The notes: generated by a model from the sequence alone, not told the origin. DNA of 64,000 bases from Sphingopyxis sp. H115 (GCF_001468465.1 NZ_LNSA01000005.1:1-64000); one strand, 5' to 3'; positions 34,872 through 44,498 are shown, counted from the first letter of the stretch. Numbers and translations are program-made.

Positions 34872-34875
34872 AGGG

Positions 34876-34915
34876 TTGGCAGGGCCGCCCGCCCGCCGAT
34901 TGGTGGCCCTGCCAA
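34876..34915. terminator. Bidirectional hairpin between convergent genes
   Basis: Perfect 11-bp arms (TTGGCAGGGCC at 34876-34886 and its complement at 34905-34915) enclose an 18-base loop. It lies exactly between the stops of the convergent SDR and phosphatase genes. T-tracts are poor on both strands, so termination is probable rather than certain. Confidence 0.6.
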
Positions 34916-34921
34916 TTCGGA

Positions 34922-35779
34922 TCAGCTCGTCATTCTTTGACGCAGCCGCGCGACCGCGGCGGCGTCGACGCCCAGTTCGCGGTCCAGATAGGCATCGACG
35001 CTGCCATAATCCTTGTTGATCTGCTCGAAGGCCGCGTCGAGATAGGCGCGCTCGACCCCGAGCAGAGGCTTGGCGACATCGGCGGGCAGCGCCGTCATCG
35101 CGGCCTTCATCCCCGCGTCGGCCTGCAAGGCATCGGTGTCGAGCATCGTGTTGCTCAGCAGATAATCCTCCATGATCGTCTCATAGGGAACGCTGAGCGC
35201 GCTGAGTACCAGCGCGACGCCAAGGCCGGTGCGGTCCTTGCCGGCGGTGCAGTTGACGATCACCGCCTTGTCCGAATTAAGCAGCCGATCGAACAATATC
35301 CGGTAGGACGCGGCTTGCTCCTTGGGAAAGCCGCGGTAGCCCTGGATCATCACGCCGCGCATCGTTTCGGCGTCGAATTTCGCGCCCTTCGCGAACAGCG
35401 CGCCGAGATTGCCGCCCGAGAGGTCATAGTCGCGCGTCCAGTAACCGACATCCGCATCCTGCATCCACGGCGTCTTGTCGGCTTGCCGTTCACGCGTCGA
35501 GCGCAGGTCGATGATCGACCCCACCGACAAGGTGCGGATCAGCGCCTGATCCCCGGCAGTGTAACGCCCGACCGACGCCGAGCGATAGAGCTTGCCCCAC
35601 GCCACGCTATGGCCGTCGGCGGTACGATAGCCGCCGACGTCGCGGAAATTGTCGCCGCCCGCCAGCGCAATCTCGCGCGTCCGTTCCTGTGCCTGGGCGG
35701 CCCGGGTGGTCGCGGGCGCGCCCTGCGCGATCGCGGGGAGCGGCGAGAGCAGCAACAGCGCGATAAATGCCTTCTTCAT
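34922..35779 (-). CDS. Exported tyrosine/dual-specificity phosphatase (IphP/LipA type)
   Basis: 285 residues from MKKAFIALLLLSPLPAIA, a signal peptide, with GGAAGGAAG upstream. The P-loop is NCTAGKDRTG: Cys177, Lys181, Asp182, Arg183, the C-x2-GKDRTG signature of the Y_phosphatase3 family. The usual His before the Cys is Asn here. The early NFRDVGGYRT and LYRSASVGRY motifs are also family-typical. It probably acts in the periplasm on phosphotyrosine or phosphoinositide/lipid phosphates. It lies 55 bases downstream of the TonB receptor gene and may be co-transcribed with it. Confidence 0.88.
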   Translation of the reverse strand: MKKAFIALLLLSPLPAIAQGAPATTRAAQAQERTREIALAGGDNFRDVGGYRTADGHSVAWGKLYRSASVGRYTAGDQALIRTLSVGSIIDLRSTRERQADKTPWMQDADVGYWTRDYDLSGGNLGALFAKGAKFDAETMRGVMIQGYRGFPKEQAASYRILFDRLLNSDKAVIVNCTAGKDRTGLGVALVLSALSVPYETIMEDYLLSNTMLDTDALQADAGMKAAMTALPADVAKPLLGVERAYLDAAFEQINKDYGSVDAYLDRELGVDAAAVARLRQRMTS

Positions 35780-35834
35780 TTTTCGTCTTCCTTCCGAAAA
35801 TCCGCCCGGTGACGGCTCCGCCACCGGGCGCGCC

Positions 35835-38069
35835 TCAGAACCTGACCCGAGCTTCGAGGCCATAGGTGCGCGGTTCATTGTAGAATGTCGCGGTCGTCCG
35901 CCCCCTGATGCGGAAATCGAGGAGATTGTAAGTGGTGTTGGTCAGGTTCTTGCCCCAGACCGCCACTTCCATCTCGCCGCCGCCCAGTTCGATCTCGCCG
36001 AGCGACAGGCGGGCGTTCAGCAGCAGCGCTTTCTCCGCTTTGTTTTCCACCGTTCCGTTCGGAATATAATTGCCTGCCGTGTCGAGCCCGACATGCGCGC
36101 GCAGCTGGCCGAACGAAAAGGCCGGGAACAGATAGTCGGCCGAGAAAGAGGCCGAATGCTTCGGCGTGAAGGCGGAGAATACTTCCTCGACCTCGCCGGT
36201 GAAGATGTTGCGCACCGGTGTCGGCGGCGCGTCGGTGTAGACGTAGTTCGCCGACAGCGACAGGCCGCGCAGTGGGGCGAGGGTGATATCCGCCTCGATA
36301 CCTTTGATCTTGCGCTTTTCGGGCGCGTTCACCGTTTCGGTGTTCGACACGAAGGCAGGATTGACAAAATCGACCTGCTGGTTTGACAGGCGGCTCGCAT
36401 AGGCGGCGAGGTTGACGCGGAGGCGGCGGTCGAACAGGTCGGTTTTCACCCCCGCTTCCCAAGCGGTCAGCTCTTCCTCGCCAAAGGTTCGCAGGATCGT
36501 CGATCGGGTGTTCGCCCCGCCGGCACGATAGGCACGGCTCCACTTCACATAGGCATTGATATCGTCGCTGAAATCATAGGCCACCGTCGCCATCGGATCG
36601 ATACGGCTCGAGTCGAATATGAACGACAGATCCGGGTCGGCGCCCCGAATGAAAAGCAGGCGCCCGTCCTTGTGATCGTCGGTGTAGCGCGCGCCCGCTG
36701 TCAGATGCAGCCCGCGGATCGCTTCAGGCGACCAGGTTGCTTGGCCGAAAAGTGCTTTTGATCGCACGCGAACGTCGGCGGCACGATCGGGGAGGGCAGC
36801 CCCGCCGTCGGGCGAAGGTTCGGGGAAAAGGTTGACCCCGGTCAGTGTCGGATTGAGCGTACCCAGCGAATAGACGATCGCCTCGTCGCGACCATTTTCC
36901 TTGAAATAATAACCGCCGAGAACGAATTTCAGTTCGCCCACGTCGCCGACGAGTTGCACTTCCTGACTGAACTGGTCCTGCGTTACATTGGCGTAGCTCA
37001 AACGGCCGAAGCGGCGACCCGGACCCCAGCTTGTATTCGAGCCCTCGTCGCCGTCATTCTGCGTCGAATCGAGGTTTCGCCAGGCCGAGATCGAGCGCAG
37101 CGTCAGCGCGTCGCTGATTTCCCATTCGGCGGTCAGGCTGTGGCCCTTCGCCTCCTGCGGATTGCGATAGACGGGAAGGCCGATCCGCCCCACGTTGACG
37201 CGGCCCGTGTCGAGCGTGATAAAGGAGGGGGTGTTGGCGGGCGACTGGTCGGACGCCGTGATATAATGATAGAGGCTCGTCGATTTGTCGCGCGACAGGT
37301 CATAGGAATAGAGGATCGAGACATTCTCGGCGGGGCGCATCAGCGCCGAGATTTTGAAGCCGTATTTCTCGATCTCGCCATAGTCGCGCGCGTCGCCGCC
37401 CAGCGGGTTCTGGACCAGTCCGTCGCGGCCTTCGAAAACTCCGTCGACCTTGACGCTGATCCCGGCTGCTTCGGGCAGGTTGACGTGCGCCGCGAAGGAA
37501 CGGCCGCGATAATTGCCGATCCCGGCCTTCATGTCGAAGCCGAGTTCGCCTGTCGGGCGCTTTGACACGACGCTGATCGCGCCGCCGATCGTGTTGCGTC
37601 CGAACAGCGTGCCCTGCGGCCCGCGCAGTACCTCGATGCGCTCGATGTCGGCCAGTTCCATGCCCAGTCCCGACACGCGGCCCAGATAGACGCTGTCGAC
37701 ATACACGCCGACGGTCGCGTCGCGCGTCACCTGCGTTGCATCGACGGGCACAAGCCCGCGCATACCGATGCTGACCGCCGATACGCGGCCAACGAAAGGC
37801 GCGATCCGGATCGACGGCACCGCGCCGGTAAACAGGTCCGACAGCGAGCCGATGCCTTTCGTTTCGAGTGCGTCGGCATTGAGCGCGACCATCGAGATCG
37901 GGGTGTCCTGAAGATTTTCCTCACGCTTCTGCGCCGTCACAACGATGTCGGCGATGCCGATTTCCTGCGCGGTGTCGCTTTCCTCGGCATGCGCCGGTGT
38001 CGCAATCAGCCAAGTGGCGGCGGATGCTGCCAGCGTCACACGCGCCAAACCGGTTCTTTTGATAATCAT
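35835..38069 (-). CDS. TonB-dependent outer-membrane receptor
   Basis: 744 residues from MIIKRTGLARVTLAA, with GGAGG before the ATG; a start five codons earlier is possible. A signal peptide ends near ATPAHAEE. The TonB box/plug segment follows (IADIVVTAQKREENLQDTPI) and then IERIEVLRGPQGTLFGRNTIGG; the barrel ends LEARVRF. Its promoter holds a 7-2-7 palindrome shared with the divergent TetR gene. It is probably TetR-controlled and substrate-induced. The substrate may be a steroid or related hydrophobic compound (inference). Confidence 0.92.
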   Translation of the reverse strand: MIIKRTGLARVTLAASAATWLIATPAHAEESDTAQEIGIADIVVTAQKREENLQDTPISMVALNADALETKGIGSLSDLFTGAVPSIRIAPFVGRVSAVSIGMRGLVPVDATQVTRDATVGVYVDSVYLGRVSGLGMELADIERIEVLRGPQGTLFGRNTIGGAISVVSKRPTGELGFDMKAGIGNYRGRSFAAHVNLPEAAGISVKVDGVFEGRDGLVQNPLGGDARDYGEIEKYGFKISALMRPAENVSILYSYDLSRDKSTSLYHYITASDQSPANTPSFITLDTGRVNVGRIGLPVYRNPQEAKGHSLTAEWEISDALTLRSISAWRNLDSTQNDGDEGSNTSWGPGRRFGRLSYANVTQDQFSQEVQLVGDVGELKFVLGGYYFKENGRDEAIVYSLGTLNPTLTGVNLFPEPSPDGGAALPDRAADVRVRSKALFGQATWSPEAIRGLHLTAGARYTDDHKDGRLLFIRGADPDLSFIFDSSRIDPMATVAYDFSDDINAYVKWSRAYRAGGANTRSTILRTFGEEELTAWEAGVKTDLFDRRLRVNLAAYASRLSNQQVDFVNPAFVSNTETVNAPEKRKIKGIEADITLAPLRGLSLSANYVYTDAPPTPVRNIFTGEVEEVFSAFTPKHSASFSADYLFPAFSFGQLRAHVGLDTAGNYIPNGTVENKAEKALLLNARLSLGEIELGGGEMEVAVWGKNLTNTTYNLLDFRIRGRTTATFYNEPRTYGLEARVRF

Positions 38070-38110
38070 GTGGCTCCCTCCCATTCTGCGGTTTTGCCCG
38101 CTTTCAATTG

Positions 38111-38126
38111 CCTACTCGTGAGTAGG
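38111..38126. promoter_or_regulatory. Palindromic operator candidate for the TetR regulator
   Basis: Perfect inverted repeat CCTACTC-GT-GAGTAGG (7+2+7) in the 119-base gap between the divergent TonB receptor (start 38069) and tetR (start 38189). Size, symmetry and placement are as expected for a TetR dimer binding site that represses both genes. Confidence 0.75.
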
Positions 38127-38188
38127 TGAATCGTGTAATCGCAAGTTGACGAATTGCAAGGGATAAGAGAATCGGCCAGAACCCCCGG

Positions 38189-38821
38189 ATGCAGGTGACC
38201 CTTCAAAGCCATGCGACGCGCAAGGAACGCGCGGATGCGACCCGCGAGGCGATTTTATGCGAAGCGGAGCATGTTTTCGCGTTCGTGGGTTTTCAGGCTG
38301 CGCGCCTGGAGGATATCGCCGACGCCGTTGGTATTCGCAGACCATCGCTGCTTCATCACTTCACGACGAAGAAGAAGCTCTATGACGCGGTTGAACAGCG
38401 AATATTTGACGATATGAGCGCGGCGAGCGCGGCGCGAACCGCCGAAACGGGCGATTGCACCGCGAAGCTGCTCGCGCATCTCGACGCGTGGCTCGATTTT
38501 TTCGTCGAGCGCCCCTCTGCGGCCAGAATTCTCCAGCGTCTCGTCGCGGATACCGCCGTGCGCCAAGGCAACCCGGTGGAATTCTCCTATGTTGTCCTTG
38601 ACGATATGGAGCGCACTCTCGCTTGCGGAATAAACGAAGGCGTTTTTCGTCCCATATCTACGATGATGTTCATAAATGCGGTAGCGGGCGGAATTCTATT
38701 CTACATTTGCAACAGCAGCCAGGTGGGGGAGCGGCGCAACTATGAGCCCTCCAATCCTGCCGATCTCGGTCAGTTCAGAAGCCTCCTGCACAAACTGGCT
38801 CGAACAGCCGTGCTCGACTGA
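38189..38821 (+). CDS. TetR-family transcriptional regulator
   Basis: 210 residues. The N-terminal HTH is canonical: ATREAILCEAEHVFAFVGFQ, RLEDIADAVGIRRPSLLHHF, TTKKKLYDAVEQRIFDD. The ligand domain (residues 60-210) is all helical and has hydrophobic patches, but no residue reveals the ligand. It is divergent from the TonB receptor with a palindrome between them. It may also control the receptor/MFS genes starting at 39500. This type of regulator (for example KstR2) controls steroid genes elsewhere, but the similarity is only at family level. Confidence 0.88.
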   Translation: MQVTLQSHATRKERADATREAILCEAEHVFAFVGFQAARLEDIADAVGIRRPSLLHHFTTKKKLYDAVEQRIFDDMSAASAARTAETGDCTAKLLAHLDAWLDFFVERPSAARILQRLVADTAVRQGNPVEFSYVVLDDMERTLACGINEGVFRPISTMMFINAVAGGILFYICNSSQVGERRNYEPSNPADLGQFRSLLHKLARTAVLD

Positions 38822-39499
38822 AGGCGCGCGCTATTGTCGAAGACCGAACCGCTTATCCGTCGCGCCAAGAGCGGATAGTCGCGACATCGAAGGAGCGGGA
38901 CGCTCGGGATGCCGCCGGCGGATATGTGGTGCTGGTACGGGACGGCCAGCGACGTCGGCAGACGTCATGACGGGATGCATGTCGCGACGGTCCCGGAATG
39001 CACCTCGATCGGGCGACCCATCGATGATTAGACGTCGGCTTTCATGTTCGGACGCCCGGTGCGTTCGACCTCGAAATCGCTTGCAATACCTTGGTCGTCG
39101 ATCGCGAAAGCTGGCTGCCGACGGCTCCTAGGCAGTGTAGCGAACGGGGCCTTCAGGGGGATGGCAAGAAGAGCGATGGATGAGAACGACTGATGGCCAG
39201 ACTTCCAGTCGCGAGTTCGCGCGCCGCAGCTGTTCAACGCGCCCCCAAATGGTGATTGCAGCGGATCAAGACGATGAAACTTCGCCGAACCAGCATCGGG
39301 GAGCTGAACGGGCGCAAGCTGTTTCGGGGAGCAAGCGGCGATCCATTGGTCGCCGGCGTGGACAGTCTGTCCTTGAACTAAACTTTATCGCGCGATCACC
39401 CCGCCTATTCTGACCCTGCCGCACTTCTGGCGCGTACGAACAAATATAAATGGCAGGTAGCGAGGCAAAACAACTCGCGCTGTCCAGGAGAGGAATGCA
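38822..39499. other. 678-base gap between tetR and the next TonB receptor
   Basis: No convincing complete gene. On the minus strand, 39028-39237 encodes 69 residues ending FEVERTGRPNMKADV; this looks like the tail of a once-longer protein (possibly a serine-hydrolase C-terminal domain) but has no RBS or family match I can defend. The last 130 bases, less GC-rich (AAATATAAATGG), probably hold the promoter of the receptor at 39500. Confidence 0.4.
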
Positions 39500-41809
39500 A
39501 TGGCCAATCTGAAACCCCTTTTGTTGGCGGCTGTCGCGGTCGCTGCAATCCAATCTCCGCAATTGTTCGCGCAGGTGGCGCCGGCGGCAGAGCCCGAAAT
39601 CGCCCCCGACGACGGTGTGATCGTTGTTACCGCACAGCGCCGCGAACAGCGGCTTGTCGACGTTCCGATTTCGGTCTCCGCAGTGAGCAGCGCGGCGATC
39701 GACCGCGCGCAGGTCCGCAACGTGTCGGACATCGCGACGGTCGTCCCGAACATCCAGATCAACGAAACGATCGGCAACAGCTTCGGCCCGCTGATCACGA
39801 TCCGCGGCCTGTCGCCGTCGGCCGACACCAGCCTCGCCCGCGACCAGCCGGTGGGGCTCTATATCGACGGCGTGCCGATCGGGAAATCGACCGGCGCGGC
39901 CTTCGATACCGTCGACCTCGAACGCGTCGAAGTGCTGCGCGGGCCGCAGGGCACGCTGTACGGCAAGAACACGATCGGCGGCGCGGTCAATCTGATCACC
40001 CGCAAGCCGAGCGGCGAGTTCGGCGGGCAATTTCTCGCAGGCGCCGGAAGCTGGGGGCAGTTCAACCAGCGGATTTCGGTCGACCTGCCCGAGGTTGCGG
40101 GCTTCAGCGCCAAGGTCGGACTGATCACCAAGCTCGACGGCGGCTATTACCGCAACTCGCTGCGCAGGAAGAATTTCGGCGAGGAAGAATTGTGGGCGGC
40201 GCGCGCCGACCTGCTGTGGCGCCCCTCGGGCAGCTTCAGCGCGCTCTACAGCTATGACATTTCGGACAGCAAGGGCACGCCGAACCAGCTTGCGGCGACC
40301 GCGGTCACCGGATCGGGCGCGACCGCGTTCGTCAACGCGCTGATGCGGCCCTATGTCGTTTCGGGGCGGACGCGCGAGATCGGGGCGCAAAGCGCGCTTC
40401 GCAGCGATTATCGCACCAACGGCCATGCGCTGACGCTCGAATGGGAGCCTGGTCTCGGGGATCTGACGCTCAAGTCGATTACCGCGCGGCGGACCGCGAT
40501 AACGCGGTCGGCAAGCGATTTCGACGGTAGCCCGCTGGATCTTTTGCGCATTGTCCTCAACAATGACTACAAGCAGTTCACGCAGGAATTGCAGGCGATC
40601 GGAACTGCCGGCGATTTCAAGTACACGCTCGGCCTCTTCTATCTGAACGACGACTATGACGTCTTCAATCCGCGCTGGAACTTCCAGTTCGGGGGCAACG
40701 CGTTTGACATCAGCGAGCGCGGCGGCGGGTCCAAATCCTATGCCGGCTATGGCCAGTTCGCCTGGACGCCGCAAGCGCTCGACGAGAAGCTGACCGCGTC
40801 GGTCGGGCTCCGCTATACACGCGAATCGAAGCATGCCTACGAGCTGCTGCTGTCCAATTCGGCCTACCGCGCCAATCCGGCTGCGCCCGGGTCGGGCGTG
40901 TTCGAGCGCGACGCCAACGGCAATCCGATCACCCGCAGCGGCGAACCCGCCGCCGGCGCCCGGCCGGGCGCGGGCGGGATCGGCTATACCGACCTGATTC
41001 CGCTCGAAAACTCGGGGGTGTGGAAACGCTTCAACCCCGAATTCAACATCCTCTATAAGTTTCAGCCCGATTTCTCGGTCTACGGCCGTTTCGCGACAGG
41101 GTTCAAGAGCGGCGGGATCAACGATACTGCCGCGACCAACACGGCGTTCATGACCGCCTATAATCCCGAAAAACTGACCTCGTTCGAACTCGGCATGAAA
41201 TATGCGGGTCTTGGCAATGCGCTTAACCTGAGCGCCGCAGTCTACCATTCGATTTACAAGGATTTTCAGGCGGGCGTATTCGTGCCCTCGCTGGTGACGA
41301 CGAACATCATCAATGCGGGCAAGGCGAAGTTCACTGGTTTCGAGGTCGAAGGAACGCTGCGCCCGGTCGACGGCTTCACGATCAATTTCGGCGGCGGTTA
41401 TGTCGATGCGCGCTATACCGATTTCATCCTGCCCGACGGCACCGATGTCACCGATACCTATGTCCTGTCGCGCGTGCCCAAGTGGAATTACCAGATCGGC
41501 GCGCTCTATCGCCACGATGTCGGCATCGGGCAGGTCGAGGCTGGGCTGAACTATAGCTGGCGCAGCAGCCAATATTCGTCGATCACTCCCGACCCGCTCT
41601 CGAAGATGCCGTCCTATGGGCTGCTCGACGGGCGAATCGCTCTCACCGACATCGAGCTCGGCGGCGGCGCGACCGCCGAAGTCGCGCTGTGGGGTAAGAA
41701 TCTGACCGACAAGGAGTATTTGGTCAGCGCGATCAACCTCAGCATCCTGACGCTGAGCCAGTTCGGCGATCCGCGCAGCTTTGGAGGAGAGCTGCGCATC
41801 CGCTTCTGA
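39500..41809 (+). CDS. TonB-dependent outer-membrane receptor
   Basis: 769 residues with an AGGAGAGG site upstream. A signal peptide ends at SPQLFAQVAP. The plug has DDGVIVVTAQRREQRLVDVP and LERVEVLRGPQGTLYGKNTIGG; the barrel carries VTGSGATAF and ends GELRIRF. It shares the plug layout with the receptors at 3684 and 35835, but they are clearly different paralogues. An MFS gene follows 13 bases later, then an amidohydrolase, so this is probably an uptake and processing operon for one compound. Confidence 0.92.
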   Translation: MANLKPLLLAAVAVAAIQSPQLFAQVAPAAEPEIAPDDGVIVVTAQRREQRLVDVPISVSAVSSAAIDRAQVRNVSDIATVVPNIQINETIGNSFGPLITIRGLSPSADTSLARDQPVGLYIDGVPIGKSTGAAFDTVDLERVEVLRGPQGTLYGKNTIGGAVNLITRKPSGEFGGQFLAGAGSWGQFNQRISVDLPEVAGFSAKVGLITKLDGGYYRNSLRRKNFGEEELWAARADLLWRPSGSFSALYSYDISDSKGTPNQLAATAVTGSGATAFVNALMRPYVVSGRTREIGAQSALRSDYRTNGHALTLEWEPGLGDLTLKSITARRTAITRSASDFDGSPLDLLRIVLNNDYKQFTQELQAIGTAGDFKYTLGLFYLNDDYDVFNPRWNFQFGGNAFDISERGGGSKSYAGYGQFAWTPQALDEKLTASVGLRYTRESKHAYELLLSNSAYRANPAAPGSGVFERDANGNPITRSGEPAAGARPGAGGIGYTDLIPLENSGVWKRFNPEFNILYKFQPDFSVYGRFATGFKSGGINDTAATNTAFMTAYNPEKLTSFELGMKYAGLGNALNLSAAVYHSIYKDFQAGVFVPSLVTTNIINAGKAKFTGFEVEGTLRPVDGFTINFGGGYVDARYTDFILPDGTDVTDTYVLSRVPKWNYQIGALYRHDVGIGQVEAGLNYSWRSSQYSSITPDPLSKMPSYGLLDGRIALTDIELGGGATAEVALWGKNLTDKEYLVSAINLSILTLSQFGDPRSFGGELRIRF

Positions 41810-41822
41810 TCGGGGCCATCCG

Positions 41823-43085
41823 ATGCCAGCCTGTTCCTCCCCGCCCGCGACGGGGTCGCGATGGGTACTGCCCTTTTTGGGGGCGGTGACCTTCCTGACC
41901 GCAATCGGCAACATCGGGCTCGTGTCGGTGATGCCTGCGATCGGCCGGATGCTGCGCATCCCCGATTTTCTTGTTGCCGGCATCTTTTCGGTCTCGGCGC
42001 TGACCTGGGCGGTCAGCTCGCCCTTCTGGGTGTCGCGGATCGGGCGTGCCGGGCCAGCCTTTTATATTCGCGCCGGGCTGGTCGGCTTCATATTGTCGAT
42101 GGGCGGCTGCGCGCTGTCGGTCGAGCTCGGGCTGCTCGCGATCTTGCCACCGCTCGCGACCTTCGGCTGTTTCGCCGTGCTGCGCTCCATCTATGGTCTG
42201 CTGGGCTCCGCGGCGGCGACCGCGACGCAGGCGCTGGTCGCGGCGCGAACCGAGGGGATGGCGCGGACGCACGCGATCACCGGGCTGGCCGGCGCGCTCA
42301 GCCTCGGTACGATCGTCGGGCCCGCGATCGCCCCTGCCATGATGATAGAACCGTTGGGGCCGCTGGGCCCGATGCTCGGCTTCGCCGTGCTCGGCGCGCT
42401 CGCGTTGGCGTGTTCGTGGCGGCTGCTTCCGAAGACCCCGCCTGCTGCTGCGGCGGCGGCATCCGACCCGGCCGCGCCGTCGCTCATCGATGTGTGGCGG
42501 CGCAAGTCGATCGGGCGTCACCTCAATTTCGGGCTGTTGCTGTGTTCGGCGCAGGCGATCAACCTCTACACGATCGGCTTCGTGATCATCGACCGGGCGC
42601 CCAGTGGCGCCATGACCGCGCAGCAAATCATCGGCATTGCTATGACGGCGGGAGCCGTCGCGGCGCTGATTGCCCAATGGGGGCTCGTGCGGCTGCTGGG
42701 GCTTTCACCGCTGTCGATGATGCGTTGGGGCGTTGCGCTCGCCGTCGCCGGCAATGCGGCCGCGGCGCTCGATGGCAGCATCGGGGCGGCGGTGTTGGGG
42801 TTCGTGGTGGCGAGTTTTGGCTATGGTCTGGCCCGGCCCGGGTTCAGTGCTGCGGCCTCGCTCGCCGGTTCGGCGAGAGAGCAGGTCGGCATCGCATCGG
42901 CGACGACGTTGATCGCGGGTGCGTCGATCACTTTGCCGCCGATCTTGGCCTCGATGGCCTATCAATGGTGGCGGCCCGCGCCCTTTGCGATCGCGGTGGC
43001 GATCGGTGCGCTGCTGTTGCTCGACGCTCTGGTCCGGCGGCCTGCGCCGGCCTCCGACCCGAGTATTGTCCATGATGAGCGATAG
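41823..43085 (+). CDS. MFS transporter
   Basis: 420 residues from MPACSSPPATGSRWVLP. About twelve membrane helices (FLGAVTFLTAIGNIGLVSVM; LGTIVGPAIAPAMM; ASFGYGLARPGFSAAASLAG). The motif between helices 2-3 is poorly conserved (SRIGRAG). It resembles the tetracycline/multidrug type of facilitator but could import a catabolic substrate. It is 13 bases after the TonB receptor stop, which suggests that outer and inner membrane transport of one compound are coupled. Confidence 0.85.
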   Translation: MPACSSPPATGSRWVLPFLGAVTFLTAIGNIGLVSVMPAIGRMLRIPDFLVAGIFSVSALTWAVSSPFWVSRIGRAGPAFYIRAGLVGFILSMGGCALSVELGLLAILPPLATFGCFAVLRSIYGLLGSAAATATQALVAARTEGMARTHAITGLAGALSLGTIVGPAIAPAMMIEPLGPLGPMLGFAVLGALALACSWRLLPKTPPAAAAAASDPAAPSLIDVWRRKSIGRHLNFGLLLCSAQAINLYTIGFVIIDRAPSGAMTAQQIIGIAMTAGAVAALIAQWGLVRLLGLSPLSMMRWGVALAVAGNAAAALDGSIGAAVLGFVVASFGYGLARPGFSAAASLAGSAREQVGIASATTLIAGASITLPPILASMAYQWWRPAPFAIAVAIGALLLLDALVRRPAPASDPSIVHDER

Positions 43086-43210
43086 TGCGTTGCCGCCCGG
43101 CCGCTTTTTCCTGCGCGCGAAGCGCATAGTGTCGGGACATGACAAAGCGCCTGGTCCGGCTTGAGCTGGGGCGGAGCGCGCATCTCGAAAGAATGAAGCG
43201 GAGAGGAAAT

Positions 43211-44404
43211 ATGGACCGTTATCTTGTCATTTCGTCGGACGGCCACGTCGGCCTCCCGCCCGAGCGCTATCGCGACTATCTCGAAGCGAAATATCACCAG
43301 CAGTTCGACGAGACGGTACAGCTCGAAATCAAGGCGCGCGAGGAGCATGAGAAGCGCTTCCTGATCGACGATTTCAACACCAAATGGCGGGCGCGCGTCG
43401 GCGACGGCCTCGAAGGCGCGTGGGACGGCACGATCCGCAACCGCGTTCTGAACCAGGACGGCGTCGCGGCAGAGGTGCTCTTCCCCGACGGCATCACCGA
43501 ACGCAACGCGCCGCCCTTCGGCGCCGACATCGGGTTGAAGCCGTCGCCCGCACGCGCCGAGCTGCAATGGGCAGGCGCCCGCGCGCACAACCGGTGGCTC
43601 GCCGAATTCTGCCAGGACGATCCGCATCGCCGCATCGGCCTTGCCGTGATCCCCGCGCTCTATGATCTCGACGAAACCGCGAAGGAGATCGAATGGGCGC
43701 GCAAGAACGGGCTCAAGGGCGTGTTCTTCCCCGCGCTGACCGAGGGGTACGACCTTTATAACCACACCAAATATCACCGGATCTGGGCGATGCTCCAGGA
43801 TTACAACATGCCGCTGCATTTCCATTCGGGGGCGTCGCCGGGCTACGACACGACGCAGCCCGGGTGGATCGGAACCTATCTGTGCGAATTCGCCTTCTGG
43901 ATGACGCGGCCGTTGTGGTCGATGACCTTCGGCGGGGTGTTCGAGGAATATCCGAAGCTCAAGGTCTGCTTCACCGAGGCGGGCGGTGAATTCTGGTTCC
44001 CGTGGGTGATGCAGCTGATGGACATCCGCGCCTCGGCCAAGCACACGAGCGGCAAACTCGGCGATTATTATGCCAATATGAGCATGAAACCGAGCGAGTA
44101 TTTCGCGCGCAACGTGTGGGTTGGCTGTTCGGCGCTGCCCGACGAGGAAACGACGCAGGCCTATTATGACATAGGCGTCGACCGTATCCTGTGGGGCACC
44201 GACTATCCGCACCCCGAAGGCACCTGGCCGAGTACGCTCGAAAAGATGACGGTCAGCCTCGGCGGCCTGCCCGACGACGATATCCAGGCGATGCTCGGGA
44301 TCAACGCGCTCGACGTATATGATGTCGATGCCGACGCACTTTGGAAGGTCGCTAGGGAAATCGGTCCGCGCCGCGAACTGTTCGTCAAGCAGGCGGCGGA
44401 ATAG
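43211..44404 (+). CDS. Amidohydrolase (amidohydrolase_2 / ACMSD-like)
   Basis: 397 residues from MDRYLVISSDGHVGLPPERY; GAGAGGAAAT directly precedes the ATG. The TIM-barrel metal motifs are SSDGH (Asp10, His12), the His pair in MPLHFHSGASPGY, and GTDYPHPEG with Asp as the catalytic/metal ligand. Family enzymes hydrolyse amides, decarboxylate or open rings. It is frequent in sphingomonad aromatic and steroid clusters. It follows the MFS gene by 125 bases, a gap rich in GC with no terminator, so may belong to the same unit. Substrate unknown. Confidence 0.85.
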   Translation: MDRYLVISSDGHVGLPPERYRDYLEAKYHQQFDETVQLEIKAREEHEKRFLIDDFNTKWRARVGDGLEGAWDGTIRNRVLNQDGVAAEVLFPDGITERNAPPFGADIGLKPSPARAELQWAGARAHNRWLAEFCQDDPHRRIGLAVIPALYDLDETAKEIEWARKNGLKGVFFPALTEGYDLYNHTKYHRIWAMLQDYNMPLHFHSGASPGYDTTQPGWIGTYLCEFAFWMTRPLWSMTFGGVFEEYPKLKVCFTEAGGEFWFPWVMQLMDIRASAKHTSGKLGDYYANMSMKPSEYFARNVWVGCSALPDEETTQAYYDIGVDRILWGTDYPHPEGTWPSTLEKMTVSLGGLPDDDIQAMLGINALDVYDVDADALWKVAREIGPRRELFVKQAAE

Positions 44405-44412
44405 CCTAACGC

Positions 44413-44436
44413 GCCCCTTCCCTTCGGGGGAGGGGC
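44413..44436. terminator. Hairpin with TTCG loop after amidohydrolase
   Basis: 10-bp stem (GCCCCTTCCC / GGGGAGGGGC) closed by a TTCG tetraloop, eight bases after the amidohydrolase stop. There is no T-tract, so it may stabilise the transcript or act as a weak terminator before the LysR gene. Confidence 0.5.
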
Positions 44437-44498
44437 GGCCGATAGCCAATTGCATTCGGGCGCCTGCTTGATAGAGCATCCCGGCCTTTTGGGATGGG

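Noticed and set aside
39028-39237. 69-residue minus-strand peptide resembling the tail of a larger enzyme
   Set aside because: No start signal or full domain; at best a remnant, so I kept it only as a note in the gap entry.
39266-41983. 905-codon minus-strand open frame
   Set aside because: It is exactly antisense to the TonB receptor gene, has a compositionally biased Arg/Glu-rich translation and no RBS; a shadow of GC-rich codon use.
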